From Neoceratodus forsteri (taxonomy: Eukaryota > Chordata > Ceratodontiformes > Ceratodontidae): a DNA stretch of 64,000 nt. The stretch's first letter is position 1. Each line of letters opens with the position of its first letter. Positions 1 to 9,512 of this stretch are shown here, piece by piece. The notes beneath the pieces are model-generated. The model was not told the DNA's origin, ran no database searches, and worked only from the letters and a program-made list of their open reading frames with translations. Location of the stretch: positions 1,186,543,001-1,186,607,000 of the forward strand of contig CM028132.1 in assembly GCA_016271365.2 (NCBI GenBank), in the 5' to 3' direction. Both the position numbers and the translations under genes were made by a program.

Positions 1-1231
1 GTTATTCCAGAAGTCCCTACCATTGCCCCATGAGTTAGTGAGAGCATTATGGAAATAGGTGGTCTTCGTATCCCAGATATATTTGGTGCAGTCATTTCAT
101 GCACGTTTATAGTTAGCAATATCAACTTGTCTCCTGGTGTTTCTGGCAATCTCCCAAAGGTGGTCTCGAGCTTTTAGCTGTCTAGGTAGGTCTCCGTGAG
201 CCAGGGGTTACATAGGCTTTGGCCTATGCTCTTGAAGGGTGCAAATATGTTGCATGCTTGGTTGAAGATCCTGATGAAGTGTTTCGAAAAGCGGTGTTCA
301 CATTGGTTGCAGTGAGAATTGGGGACCAATCCTGTTGATGAAGGAAGGTTCTGAGATGAGGCAGCTTGCCTCTAGGTAAAACCTGGCTAGTAATGGTTTT
401 GGGGGGTGGCTTGATGAATTTACTGGACCAGTAGCAGATAATGGCGGAGTGGTCACTAAGTGTGTCAGGGAGGACAGTGGTGTTTGTGATCCTGGCAGGA
501 TGGCTTGTTATGATCCAATCCAGAAGGGTGCTGGTACCAGTTTTATAGTTTGTCCTGGTTGGGGAGCTAACCATCTGAGAAAGGTTTGCTGCTGCTATCA
601 AGTCCCTGTATGCCCCTGCCTCTGCAGCAGGCCAGATAATATTAAAGTCACCAAGGAGGATGGTTTCTGAATCAGGTGAGAGAGATTTGGTATACTCCAG
701 GACTGCGATAAGCCCATTACCTTGCTCTCTCGGTGGAATGTAGACTATGACAACTGTGATGGCTTTATTGTGTGTACCAAGAAGGATCTTGACAGGAAGA
801 ATCTGTGCAGTGGTGGTTTGGGGGGTTAAGTTGAGGAGGTGCACCTGGATCATGTCCTTAAGGTACAGGGCGCAGCCACCACCTCTTTTTGATGTTCGAT
901 CAAGCCGGTAGACATTATACCCAGGGAGGGTGATAGCATGGTCGGGAACTGAATGTGAGAGCCAAGTTTCTATGACTGCTAGTATGTCTGAGTTATGCTG
1001 GCAGGCAAAAGTCTGAAGGGCGTCAATTTTGTGAAGAAGACTGCATATGTTAAGTGAGATAATTGAGAGGGATCCTGGTTGATTGGTCTGAGTTGTTCTT
1101 ATTGTAGGGGCTGGTCCGGGATTGGGATGAATGTTTCCCGACAATAGCAGGAGAAGAAGTATACATTTTAGTGTACTGGTGTGAGATACCCATGACTGGC
1201 ACCTATTTTTTGGACCAGGGAACTCCGAGAT
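1..1231 (-). pseudogene. L2-like LINE ORF2, endonuclease domain (5' part)
   Basis: The minus strand is open from about 1231 down to 224 and encodes an apurinic/apyrimidinic-type endonuclease, the enzyme that nicks target DNA for LINE integration. Visible signatures are the N-terminal start SLNICSLLHKIDAL, IETWL, GGGCALYL, GDFNI and the C-terminal SDHSAI. Just upstream lies a leucine run followed by SGNIHPNPGP, the kind of segment many CR1/L2-group ORF2 proteins carry at their start. The frame breaks near 224. The linker towards the reverse transcriptase continues in another frame (SPWLT-like region) to the window edge, so the copy is damaged, and the polymerase lies outside the window. Assignment to L2 rather than a related clade rests on motif style only. 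Confidence 0.8.
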
Positions 1232-2439
1232 TCACCAGGGCAAGTAAACGGGTGGAGCCGTGGGCAAAGCGTGGCAGTAGTAGCGGTGGACAGAGGAAGT
1301 ACCCAACAGCCATTTGGGGGAGAGGGCCATTTCGTAGTGATTGGAGATGCCCAAGGTGGGTACATGAGATCGAGAGGGAGGGTACCATGGAGGGGGTGAG
1401 ACAGCGTGAGTTGGTAGATGTTCGGGACAGTAGGGAAACATAAGCGGGGGGGATGAGGGCAAATAAGGTGAGGAGAAAGGGGGACAGAGTACCAGTGTCA
1501 TACATGATTCAATGTGAATGGGGAGGGGGAGTGGGCACAGGGTGCTGGGTAGGTGGGAGGCAGCTAGTGAAAGTGGCAGGAGGTAGGCAATGAGGTGGAG
1601 GCTCGGGGGGGCAGGGGGAACTAGGTAAGCAGGTGGCAGAGGGTGAGGCAGTGAGGAGACAAGGGCAGTAGCAAAAGAGTAGCAGAGAGGTAGTGGGGGG
1701 GCATTAAAGAGTGAAACAAGACAGGGAGATAGGAGGTAGTAGCTCTAGAATAGAGTTCAGGAGTGAAAGGGTGCATGGGAGCTACAGAATGCCAAAGGGG
1801 GAGGTTGGCCAGTCACGGAGTGAAGGAGTGACTGGCACTAGGAGATATAAGGAGGGTGTCAGGCACAGAAAGGAGGCAGGGGCAGTGAGAGGATTGAGTT
1901 GATTAGCAGAGGGGGAGGAGGAGCAGGGAGGCGAGAGAGTGGGCAGTAAAGAGAGGAGGTACAGGAGAGAGAGTATCCAATAGAAAACAAAAGGGCGGTT
2001 CCCAAGGCAGAAGTGGGCAGAGCTAAGGCCTATTTAATTAAGGTGGGGGGTGGGCAAAAATTTTCTTCTGAAACCCACTGAAGTCTATGGGCGCAGAGCC
2101 CAGCAAAACAGTTTGAATCAGTCAAGATTGCAGGGCCAATCAGTGGCCGCGTGGAGCACAACAGTCCAACAGGAGATGGAAGCAACAGGCAGCGGCCAAT
2201 GGGAGCCTTTCAGCACTTTCCAGTTCGGCCTGGGAGCTTACCAGCAAGAGGAGGGTTCCTTGGCCGTGAGCACTGGTGGTGTGGACGGCTGGCCCAGGTA
2301 GCCAGAGATCAGCCAGAGGAGGGTTCCTTGGCAGTGATCAGTGGTGGTGTGGACGGCTGGCCCAGGTAGCCCCGGCCGCTCAGATGTTTCCCCGATCAGG
2401 GGCTGAGAGATCCAGGAAGATCACACAGTTCTGCTGCTT
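1232..2439 (-). other. C/T-rich leader (5' UTR) upstream of the L2-like ORF2
   Basis: Read on the minus strand this stretch is strongly C/T-rich with no long open frame that resembles a known protein. It lies directly 5' of the endonuclease ORF, so it is most simply the untranslated leader, or a decayed ORF1, of the same LINE. It includes a 68-bp tandem duplication listed separately. Short open frames here have biased composition and are not credible genes. Confidence 0.45.
2248..2372. repeat. two-copy tandem repeat, period about 68 bp
   Basis: The string GAGGAGGGTTCCTTGGC begins at 2248 and again at 2316. Each copy ends with GACGGCTGGCCCAGGTAGCC. The second copy is slightly shorter. It sits in the presumed LINE leader, where tandem promoter modules are common. 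Confidence 0.85.
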
Positions 2440-3449
2440 GCAGAGGTGACATTTAAAACAGGTCCATACCAGAAGTGACATCATCAGTACTTCTGGTTTG
2501 TTGATTCCACTTCCCAGAGTTTGAAAGTTTAAAATAGTACTTTGTGGTCATATGTCTACCTTTAAAAAAGGCAGAATAGGGCCCCAAGAAGAACTCTAAT
2601 GGTCTCCTTGCTATAAAAAGTATACAGCAGCAGCCCCACGATACCTTTGGGGTCACGGGTCACCTGATCTGTTTACTCAGCTCTCAGCTGCTATTTTCTA
2701 AGACTCCCATACCAGCACTGTTAAAGAACTAGCCTCAGCTTACTAGAAAGGTTTCAACAAGTAAAATAATATACACACAGGTCAGCAACTCACAGACATG
2801 ATGTTTATAACAGGACTGGACTGGATGTGATGTCACCAGTACTTCCGGTTTGGTGAGTCCCAGAGTTCAAATGTTTAAAATAGTGCTTTGTGGTCATAGG
2901 TTTACCTTTAAAAAGGCAGACTAGGGCCCCAAGAAGAGCTCAAATGGTCTCCTTACTATAAAAGTATATAGCAGCAGCCCAACGATATCCGTGGGGTCAA
3001 GGGTCGCCTGGCATGTTTACTCAGCTCTCAGCTGCGATTTTAAAGAACTAGCCCTAGCTTGCTAGCAAGGCTTCAGCAAGTACAATAATACACACACAGC
3101 TCTGACACTCCCAGAGACAACGTTTAATAGGGGTCTGCACCGAAAGTGATGTCACCAGTACTTCTGGTTTGGCGATTCCACTTCCCAGAGTTCAAAAGTT
3201 TAAAATAGTGTTTTGTGGTCATATGTCTACCTTCAAAAAGGCTGAATAGTGCCCCAAGAAGAGCTCAGTCTCCTCGCTATAAAAAGTATATAGCAGCAGC
3301 CCCACGATACCTGTGGGGTCAAGGTCCCCTGACCTGTTTACTCAGCTCTCAGCTATGATTTTATAAGACTCCAACGCTAGCACTGCTAAAGAACTAGCCC
3401 TAGCTTGCTAACAAGGCTTCAGCATATAAAATAATACACACACAGCTAA
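2440..3449. repeat. three tandem copies of a 320-350 bp unit
   Basis: Three successive copies share the anchors TCA(C/T)CAGTACTTC, TTTGTGGTCATA, GCCCCAAGAAGA, a CTATAAAA-type string, CAGCAGCCC and TTTACTCAGCTCTCAGCT. The first anchor falls at 2481, 2833 and 3152, giving periods of 352 and 319 bp. Copy 1 carries an extra segment near its end. The array directly adjoins the LINE leader, so it may be promoter monomers of that LINE or an independent minisatellite. No coding content is credible. Confidence 0.85.
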
Positions 3450-4545
3450 TCCTACCCTATGAATCCTATGAAAAACTAAACCACTAACTGATATTTCAAA
3501 CAGAGAAATTTAGAAGAAAAAATACCTTTTGTGTCTCGGTTTCCAGGAAAAAAGAACCAGGACGAAAAGCGGCAAGAAAAGCAGTTATACAATAAAAGGC
3601 TGTTTAAGTTTTTTTTTTTTTTTTGCTTTTAAAGTGGTTTCCAAGGCAAGAAAACTATGAGTCAAAGAGCTATCTGCAGTTCCAGGAAACTGCTCTGAAA
3701 CCAGAGAATAGTGGTAAAAATTTAGAAAAAAAAAGAAGGAAAAGGCTGACGCAGAGATTCGAAAACTAACATAAAATAATGCAAAGTAAATAAAATTGCA
3801 AAAGATAACCGCAGTCCGATGTACAAAGAGAGCTCTTCGGGGTGACTTCTTCCTCAGGCGGAGAAATAAATCTGATGTTACTTTGGCAGAGTGGAGTGTG
3901 ACCACACAGCAAAGATTTGAATTTCCTTTCAATTCTACTTCCTGGGGCAGCTCAAACCAGCAAGCTGATTTGCAGTAGTTAAACACAGTGAGGGATTCCT
4001 GGGGTTTAAAAGCCAGTCAGTCAGCTGTAACGGTTGTTTCACTACTGGTATTCCTTCTACAGTAACACTTGTGCAGTCAACTGACCCAACAGTGAAGTCC
4101 TTGGAAAGCATATTAGCTAGCACTTCAGCTCCTCCCCTCAGTCTCACGCTCTCACCCCTCTATGTCTCAGATCTTGGGCACCCATCATTTCTCACTGATC
4201 AGGATGCCCCTGCCAGTGGCAGCAGAAGCAGCCATAGACTGGTAACATGGGTACAGATGCCCGCAAGTGGGTGTGAGACCAAAACATGGCTACATTCAAT
4301 ACACAAAACTATTAATCATGCACTGTTCGGCTTTGCTGCAGGATGGCTTTGGTTTTGCATGGACGACGAACAACTAAGAAGTGGTACACCTAAACTCCTC
4401 CATTTTCTGATGATAAAACAGAAGAGAAAGCCTGATGTCCCGCTGATGTACTTGTCCTCAGCAGGGCTAGCATAAGGAACAGCAGGGCTGGTATAAGGCC
4501 CAGGAAAACACACCTGCAACTTCAAGGCCTAGTTTAAAATGGAAA
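3450..4545. other. unassigned, no gene recognised
   Basis: This stretch holds a poly(T) run near 3609-3625 and otherwise ordinary AT-rich sequence. I recognise no exon, RNA gene or TE domain. The short open frames look accidental. Confidence 0.5.
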
Positions 4546-5545
4546 GAACAGTTATGTAAGAACTCACCGTAACAGTAGATCTTCAAGGAAATCTTGTTCT
4601 TCAGGTCACACCTTAAGGACCTGTGCCGCCAGACACTAGGACCACGCAAAAACTTTTCTCAAACAGTCTGCCAGTGAACGCCCATGCTGAAGTCCAACGC
4701 AATGTTCTATTGTTCATAGGTGTGGGTGGCCCTATTCCCTCCTCAGTTCCCCACTAGAGACCATACACACCAGGCCTCCTTCTAGGGCACTACAAAGGGA
4801 GATGGAGTGCCCAGCTATTTAAAAAAGCTGGAGCAATGGGTATACCATCCTGGAGAAGGAGATAGAAGGGAGAAAGCCCTGAAACAAAATGGGGATGGAG
4901 GGCGGGACAGCACGACCTGATGAAAGATTCCCTCAAAGATCTCATCATCGTTTATTTTATTGGATGGCAGATTGAGAGATTCTCTCCTTTACAATTGCGT
5001 CCAAACATAAATACAAAATACATTAACAAAATTATATATACCCCCAATCACAGTTAAAAACCGTCAATAAAACCAGCATCGTCATGTAGATTAAATGTGG
5101 TCAGCCATCCAAAGCAGTTACAGTGTTTATAAGTTAAACTAGCAAGAAAAGCCCTAAAACGTGCAATTGTTAACAGTACTTCTATATCTAATTTCTTTTG
5201 AATCGGGTCCCAGGTACGTGGCACTATAACAGCTAATGTCATTTCTCCATGCTTTGATCTATATCTTGGTATACGAAAAGACTGATAAGTTGTAGATCTT
5301 AAACTGTATTTAGTAGCTGTTTTAGGCTGAGATATTTGAGCAAGAATAAAGACATTTTTATAAACTTGAAAACAAAAATTCCAGTGCAGCTCTCTATGTT
5401 CAGTTAAAGAGGGCCATCCTACGCTAATGTAGAGTATACATCAATGGGTTTTGTAAGGTAAACCTGTAATTTACTGTTATGGTATGTTTTTACATAACTG
5501 TTCTACCTTCATCGGGGATATCTCTTTCATTGTGTCACACTTTAA
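4546..5545 (-). repeat. DIRS A right terminal repeat and ICR, split by a LINE
   Basis: The outer end starts GAACAGTTATGTAAGAACTC and continues into an ATCTTC-type repeat. The matching inverted sequence ends at about 5503 (CATAACTGTTC) and is followed at 5504 by the complement of the element's other end. That junction is the internal complementary region. The spacer between the two inverted parts is occupied by a LINE fragment at 4941-5470. Comparison with the intact equivalent of element H (60,934-61,346) supports the boundaries. Confidence 0.75.
4941..5470 (-). mobile_element. LINE 3' fragment (C-terminal ORF2 remnant)
   Basis: On the minus strand a frame around 5054-5260 reads ...FRIPRYRSKHGEMTL... 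and VPRTWDPIQKKL. This resembles the C-terminal tail typical of L2/CR1-group ORF2 proteins (pattern GERSFSVAGPRLWNSLP). It interrupts the DIRS A terminal unit: the sequence CAAAGATC on the left and TACTGTTATGG on the right are contiguous in the related element H. The family is uncertain. Confidence 0.6.
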
Positions 5546-7358
5546 GAATGGGTCGCAGTACACACAGCGAGACAGTCTGGCTGGCAGGAGACCACAGACC
5601 TAGGGAAAAAAGCCCTGAAGCACAGCTAGGCCAAATCCTGCTTCTTGAGGCAATGTCCAGACTGCAGTGCTTTGTGAAAGTGTGGACAGTACTACAAGTG
5701 GCAACAGCACAGGTCTCTGCAGCTGACACATTCCTGATGCAGGCAATGGAAGTAGCCATGCCTCTGGTTGAATGGCCATGGACAACTCCAGGAAGTTCCT
5801 TACCATACTTCCTGTAACAAAAAGTAATACAGTGGGCCAACCACTTGGACAAACTGTTTAGAAACTGGAACACCCTTTTTCCCAGGGGCAAAAGAAACAA
5901 ACAAAGAGAGGCAGGAACGAGGAGATATGATTGAACCTTAAAAGTACCTTAAGGACTTGAACAAAGTGCAGGTGGGTGACATTTTTTAGGTGGGTGACAT
6001 CTTTCAGTAAAGGAGTTGTACATGGATGAGGAGGCACGATAAGAGGTTAGAAGGGGCAGGATAAAGGGGAATGTGAGGAAGTTTTTCTTCACGGAAAGGG
6101 TGGTGGATGCATGGAATAACCTACCCCAGGAAGCACTGTAAGCTAGCACAGTGGGGGGGATTCAGGCATGCATGAGACAGGCATAGGGGACCCCCATAGG
6201 GGAAACAGTGGCAAAAGCCAAAGACCAAGTAGGGTCAGCTGCCACTAACGCAGGCAAGGAATACGGGTACAGGCAGACTAGATGTGCCTGGCAGTCCTTA
6301 TCTGCCGTCAATTGCGATGTTACTATGTAACTGCGAGGACTTCCTGCAGTCCTTTGTGTGATGTGAATAGCACCTGAGCATTCTATGTACATCTGAAGTA
6401 TGGAGCAATGCTTCCCCCAGGATTGGCATGCTCAGGATAATAGACTGGCAGGTGGATGGTTTGATTTAAAGTAAACTCAGACACCACTTTTCGTAAAAAC
6501 TTAGGGTTAGTACACAAAGTCACCCTACCTTTGTGGAAAATCAAGTAAGGAGGCTGACACATGAGAGCCTGCAACTTTAAAATCCTTCAAGCAGAAGTAA
6601 CAGCAACTAAAAATAATGCTTTCCACAACAGAAAGCATACCTCACAACGCGACTGGCTCAAGGGAGCCAAAGTAAGTTTCTGTAAAACAAAATTCAAGTC
6701 CCTGGCCAGGACTGGATTGTGGATGGGAGGCTTCAAATGCAGGAAGCCACTCAAAAATGTACAGGAGTTGGGCTACTGTACAGCTCTCAATGGGCAAATG
6801 GAAGGCTGATATGACAGACAAGTGTACCTTAAGATTAGAATTGCAGACCTGCATCTCTCAAGGATAGCAGATACTCCAGAATCTGATTCACTTGACAAGT
6901 AAAGGGATCCAGATGGTAGAAAGTAGCCTTTATGGCAAAACGCTTCCACTTCATTGAATAGGTGACCTTGGTGGAGGGTTTCCTGGCCACCACCATGACA
7001 TCTGCCACTTTGGGGGATACCCCAAATCTCGCAATGGCTATGACCTCAGCAGCCATGCATGGAGATGGAGCGACTTAAGATCCAGATGGACCAGGGCTCC
7101 TCCATCCAGTGACAGCAGGCCTTTGCACAAGGGCAGGGGGGCAGTAGGCTCCACTGCTAATTATTGCAGTAATGGAAAGCATATCCTGCGAGGCCAGATG
7201 GGTGCCACGAGAATTAGAGTGGCTCCTTCCATTTGTAACTTGATTAGCATCCTCTGAATCATAGGAAAGGGAGGAAAAGCATAGAGGAACCTCCCTGTCC
7301 AAGAGAGGGACAATGTGTCTAGCCAGAAAACTCCAGGTCCTGGATCGAGTGAGCAGAA
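5535..7358 (-). pseudogene. DIRS A tyrosine recombinase (broken)
   Basis: Fragments in several frames on the minus strand together match the DIRS tyrosine recombinase, which integrates the circular DNA intermediate. The core-binding part shows TYSMKWKRFAI, FTCQVNQILEYLL and LKVHLSVISAFH. The catalytic part shows YLIFHKGRV and NPKFLRKVVSEF, then HSTRGMATS (the H-x-x-R motif) and STVHTFTKHCSLD. The last of these has cysteine where the nucleophilic tyrosine is expected (compare HYALD in element C). A CR1 3' fragment at 5905-6333 splits the gene, and frameshifts separate the other pieces. It cannot encode an active enzyme. Confidence 0.85.
5905..6333 (+). mobile_element. CR1 3' end inserted in the DIRS A recombinase
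   Basis: It starts with the CR1 landmark GGAGATATGATTGAACCTTA and continues through GTGAGGAAGTTTTTCTTCAC, GTGGTGGATGCATGGAATAA and CTTATCTGCCGTCAATTGCG. It ends with the ATGTTACTATG-type tail. The recombinase sequence resumes directly after it. It is a typical 5'-truncated CR1 copy. Confidence 0.85.
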
Positions 7359-7360
7359 AA

Positions 7361-7584
7361 TACAGGTTACTCACCTGTAACAGGAGTTCTAGGAATGGTA
7401 TATGTTGTTCATCCACACTATCTGGCAGGTTCCTTGCCGCTTTAAATCTTGCCGGAAGGTCTTCAAGCTGGCTCTACCCCATGATGCCAGATCTAGCCCG
7501 CCAGGTTGTGCGTCGAAGCCGAGGTTATGGTGTATGTAGATGAAAACATATACCATTCCTAAAACTCCTGTTACAGGCGAGTAA
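7361..7584 (-). repeat. extra right-terminal unit of DIRS B (copy 1)
   Basis: It starts TACAGGTTACTCACCTGTA and ends with a diverged inverted copy (TGTTACAGGCGAGTAA). It contains the terminal-repeat sequence TTGTTCATCCACAC and GGTTCCTTGCCGC. It duplicates the neighbouring unit at 7585-7848 and lacks the first half of an ICR. Confidence 0.8.
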
Positions 7585-7890
7585 ATACAGGTTACTCACC
7601 TGTAACAGGAGTTCTAGGAATGGTATATGTTGTTCATCCACACTGTCTGGCAGGTTCCTTGCCGCTTTAAATCTTGCCGGAAGGTCTTCAGCTGTCCTCC
7701 CACCCACCCGGTGGTAAAACTCTCAGCTCCGCCCATGACGCCAGATCTAGCCCGCGGAAGCCGGGTTGTGCGCCGGGCCGGGAGGTCGGGGTCGGGTGGA
7801 TGAACATATACCATTCCTAGAACTCCTCTTACAGGTGAGTGACCTGTATTTCTAGGGGCATAGATAAGTTGTTCATCCACACTGTCTGGC
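7585..7890 (-). repeat. right terminal repeat and ICR of DIRS B
   Basis: The right terminal repeat begins TACAGGTTACTCACCTGTA at 7585. Its inverted end finishes at 7848 (ACAGGTGAGTGACCTGTA) and abuts TTTCTAGGGGCATAG at 7849, the complement of the element's 5' end. This back-to-back arrangement is a DIRS1-type ICR. About 120 bp of the repeat also match B's own 5' end near 11,960-12,081 in inverted orientation. Confidence 0.8.
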
Positions 7891-9512
7891 AGACTCCTAG
7901 CAGTTCTCTGGGAGGAGGGAGGCAAGGCGCACACCCCTTACTTAGGGAACAAAGACTGGAGAACCGAGGCATGCCCCAGTGGGAGAACAGATCTTGTACT
8001 ACCTCCGGCAGGAGAGACCACTCGTGGGATGCAGTCCCTATCCGGCTTAGGGCATCGGCCAGAATGTTGGAGGCTCCTGCCACATGGATGGCAAGGAGAT
8101 CCGCCTCCAGGCTGCGCACGAGGGACCAAATGCAGAGAGCTTCCCTGCACAGAGGCATGAAGCATGTCCCACCCTGGCGGTTTAGGTAGTACATGGTCGT
8201 GGTATTGTCAGTCTGGACCTGAACCACTTGACCCCATACAAACAGAGCAAAGGCGGTGAGGGCTAGATGAACCGCTGCTCGAAGCTCCAGCAGGTTGATG
8301 TGGCATCGGGACTCCCGAGGGGACCAGAGGCCGTACGTTCTGTGCTCCCCCAGATGGGCACCCCAACCCATCAGAGAGGCATTGGTCGATAAAGAGACCG
8401 TTGGCTCGGGGTGGACAAACGGGATGCCCTCCTGCAGATGAGCTGGAACAGTCCACCACTGGAGAGTGTTCCACATCTCCTAGGTCACTGTCACTAGCAG
8501 ATCCAAAGGATCGGAGCACTGTGACCATTGGCTGGCCAGTCCCTATTGTAGGGCACGCATGTACCAATGGGCCCAACGGACCACGCTGGTGCAGGCCGCC
8601 ATGAGGCCCAGGAGACACAGGAAGTCCCGGACAGGGCACAATTGCCCAAACTGAAATGATTGGGCAAAGGAGGAAAGAACCTTGGCCCTGTCTGCCGGGA
8701 GCCGTGCTCTGGCTCACAGAGAGTTGAGCTCTGCCCCGATGAATTGTATCACCTGCTTTGGCATAAGTTCCGACTTGGCCTCGTTGATAAGGAGGCCAAC
8801 TTGAGAGCAAACCTGGAGGGCCAGATCCCTGGACCGCTCCACCTCCATTCTGGAGAAGGCTGCAATCAGCCAGTCGTCCAGGTAGGGGTACACCCGGAGC
8901 CTTTGGCACCACAGGAATGCTGTCACCACTGCCATGCATTTGGTGAAGACCCTGGGAGCTAGAGAAAGGCTGAAGGGTATGGCCCAGAACTCGTATAGGG
9001 ACCCCTCTGCCCTGAAGCGGAGGAATCTCTGGTGGGACGGACGGATTGGGACGTGAAAGAACGCGTCCTGGAGGTCCAGAGAACAGAACCACACCTCTTG
9101 TTCCAAGGATGGAATGATCTGAGCCAGAGTGACCATCCTGAAGGTTCAAGACCTTAGGAACCTGTTCAGGTTGTGCAGGTCTAGAATGGGGCACCAGCTC
9201 CCCGTCCGTTTCGGGACCAGAAAGTACCTGGACACAAACCCCGGGTCTGGTGGAGGATCCACCACCTTCCTGATCACCTCCTTTTCGAGGAGCAGGGCAA
9301 TGTAGGCTGCGGACCCCGTAGCCCACCGCGGGGCGACGGCTCAGAAGGGTGGGGCCTTCTTGAACTCCAGAGGCAGGCCCTTTCCTACCACCTCCAACAC
9401 CCAGCTGTCCATGGTGATAGCAGATCAGGCAGAAAGGAAGTGGCGGAGCAGTCCCCCCATGGGGGGAACCCAGGGGGGAGCAACGAGGCTGGGGGCGACA
9501 CCCCTCAACCCG
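7849..9512 (-). pseudogene. DIRS B reverse transcriptase-RNase H (broken)
   Basis: The reverse transcriptase reads SRYFLVPKRTGSW, ILDLHNLNRFL, then FCSLDLQDAFFHVPI, VFTKCM and the catalytic YLDDWLIA. A stop just before FRMVTLAQ and later frame changes break it. The RNase H part shows STNASLMGWGAHL, where the first catalytic Asp position reads Asn. It also shows NLLELRAAVH, QTDNTTTMYYLNRQGG and HVAGASNILADALSR. RNase H ends against the terminal repeat with no recombinase behind it. B is the only reverse transcriptase here with an unchanged YLDD box, but it is still a pseudogene. Confidence 0.88.

Noticed and set aside
8208..9326. A 372-codon minus-strand open frame through the DIRS B polymerase
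   Set aside because: It is out of frame with the reverse-transcriptase motifs, Gly/Ser/Pro-rich and without any recognisable domain; the true frame carries YLDD.
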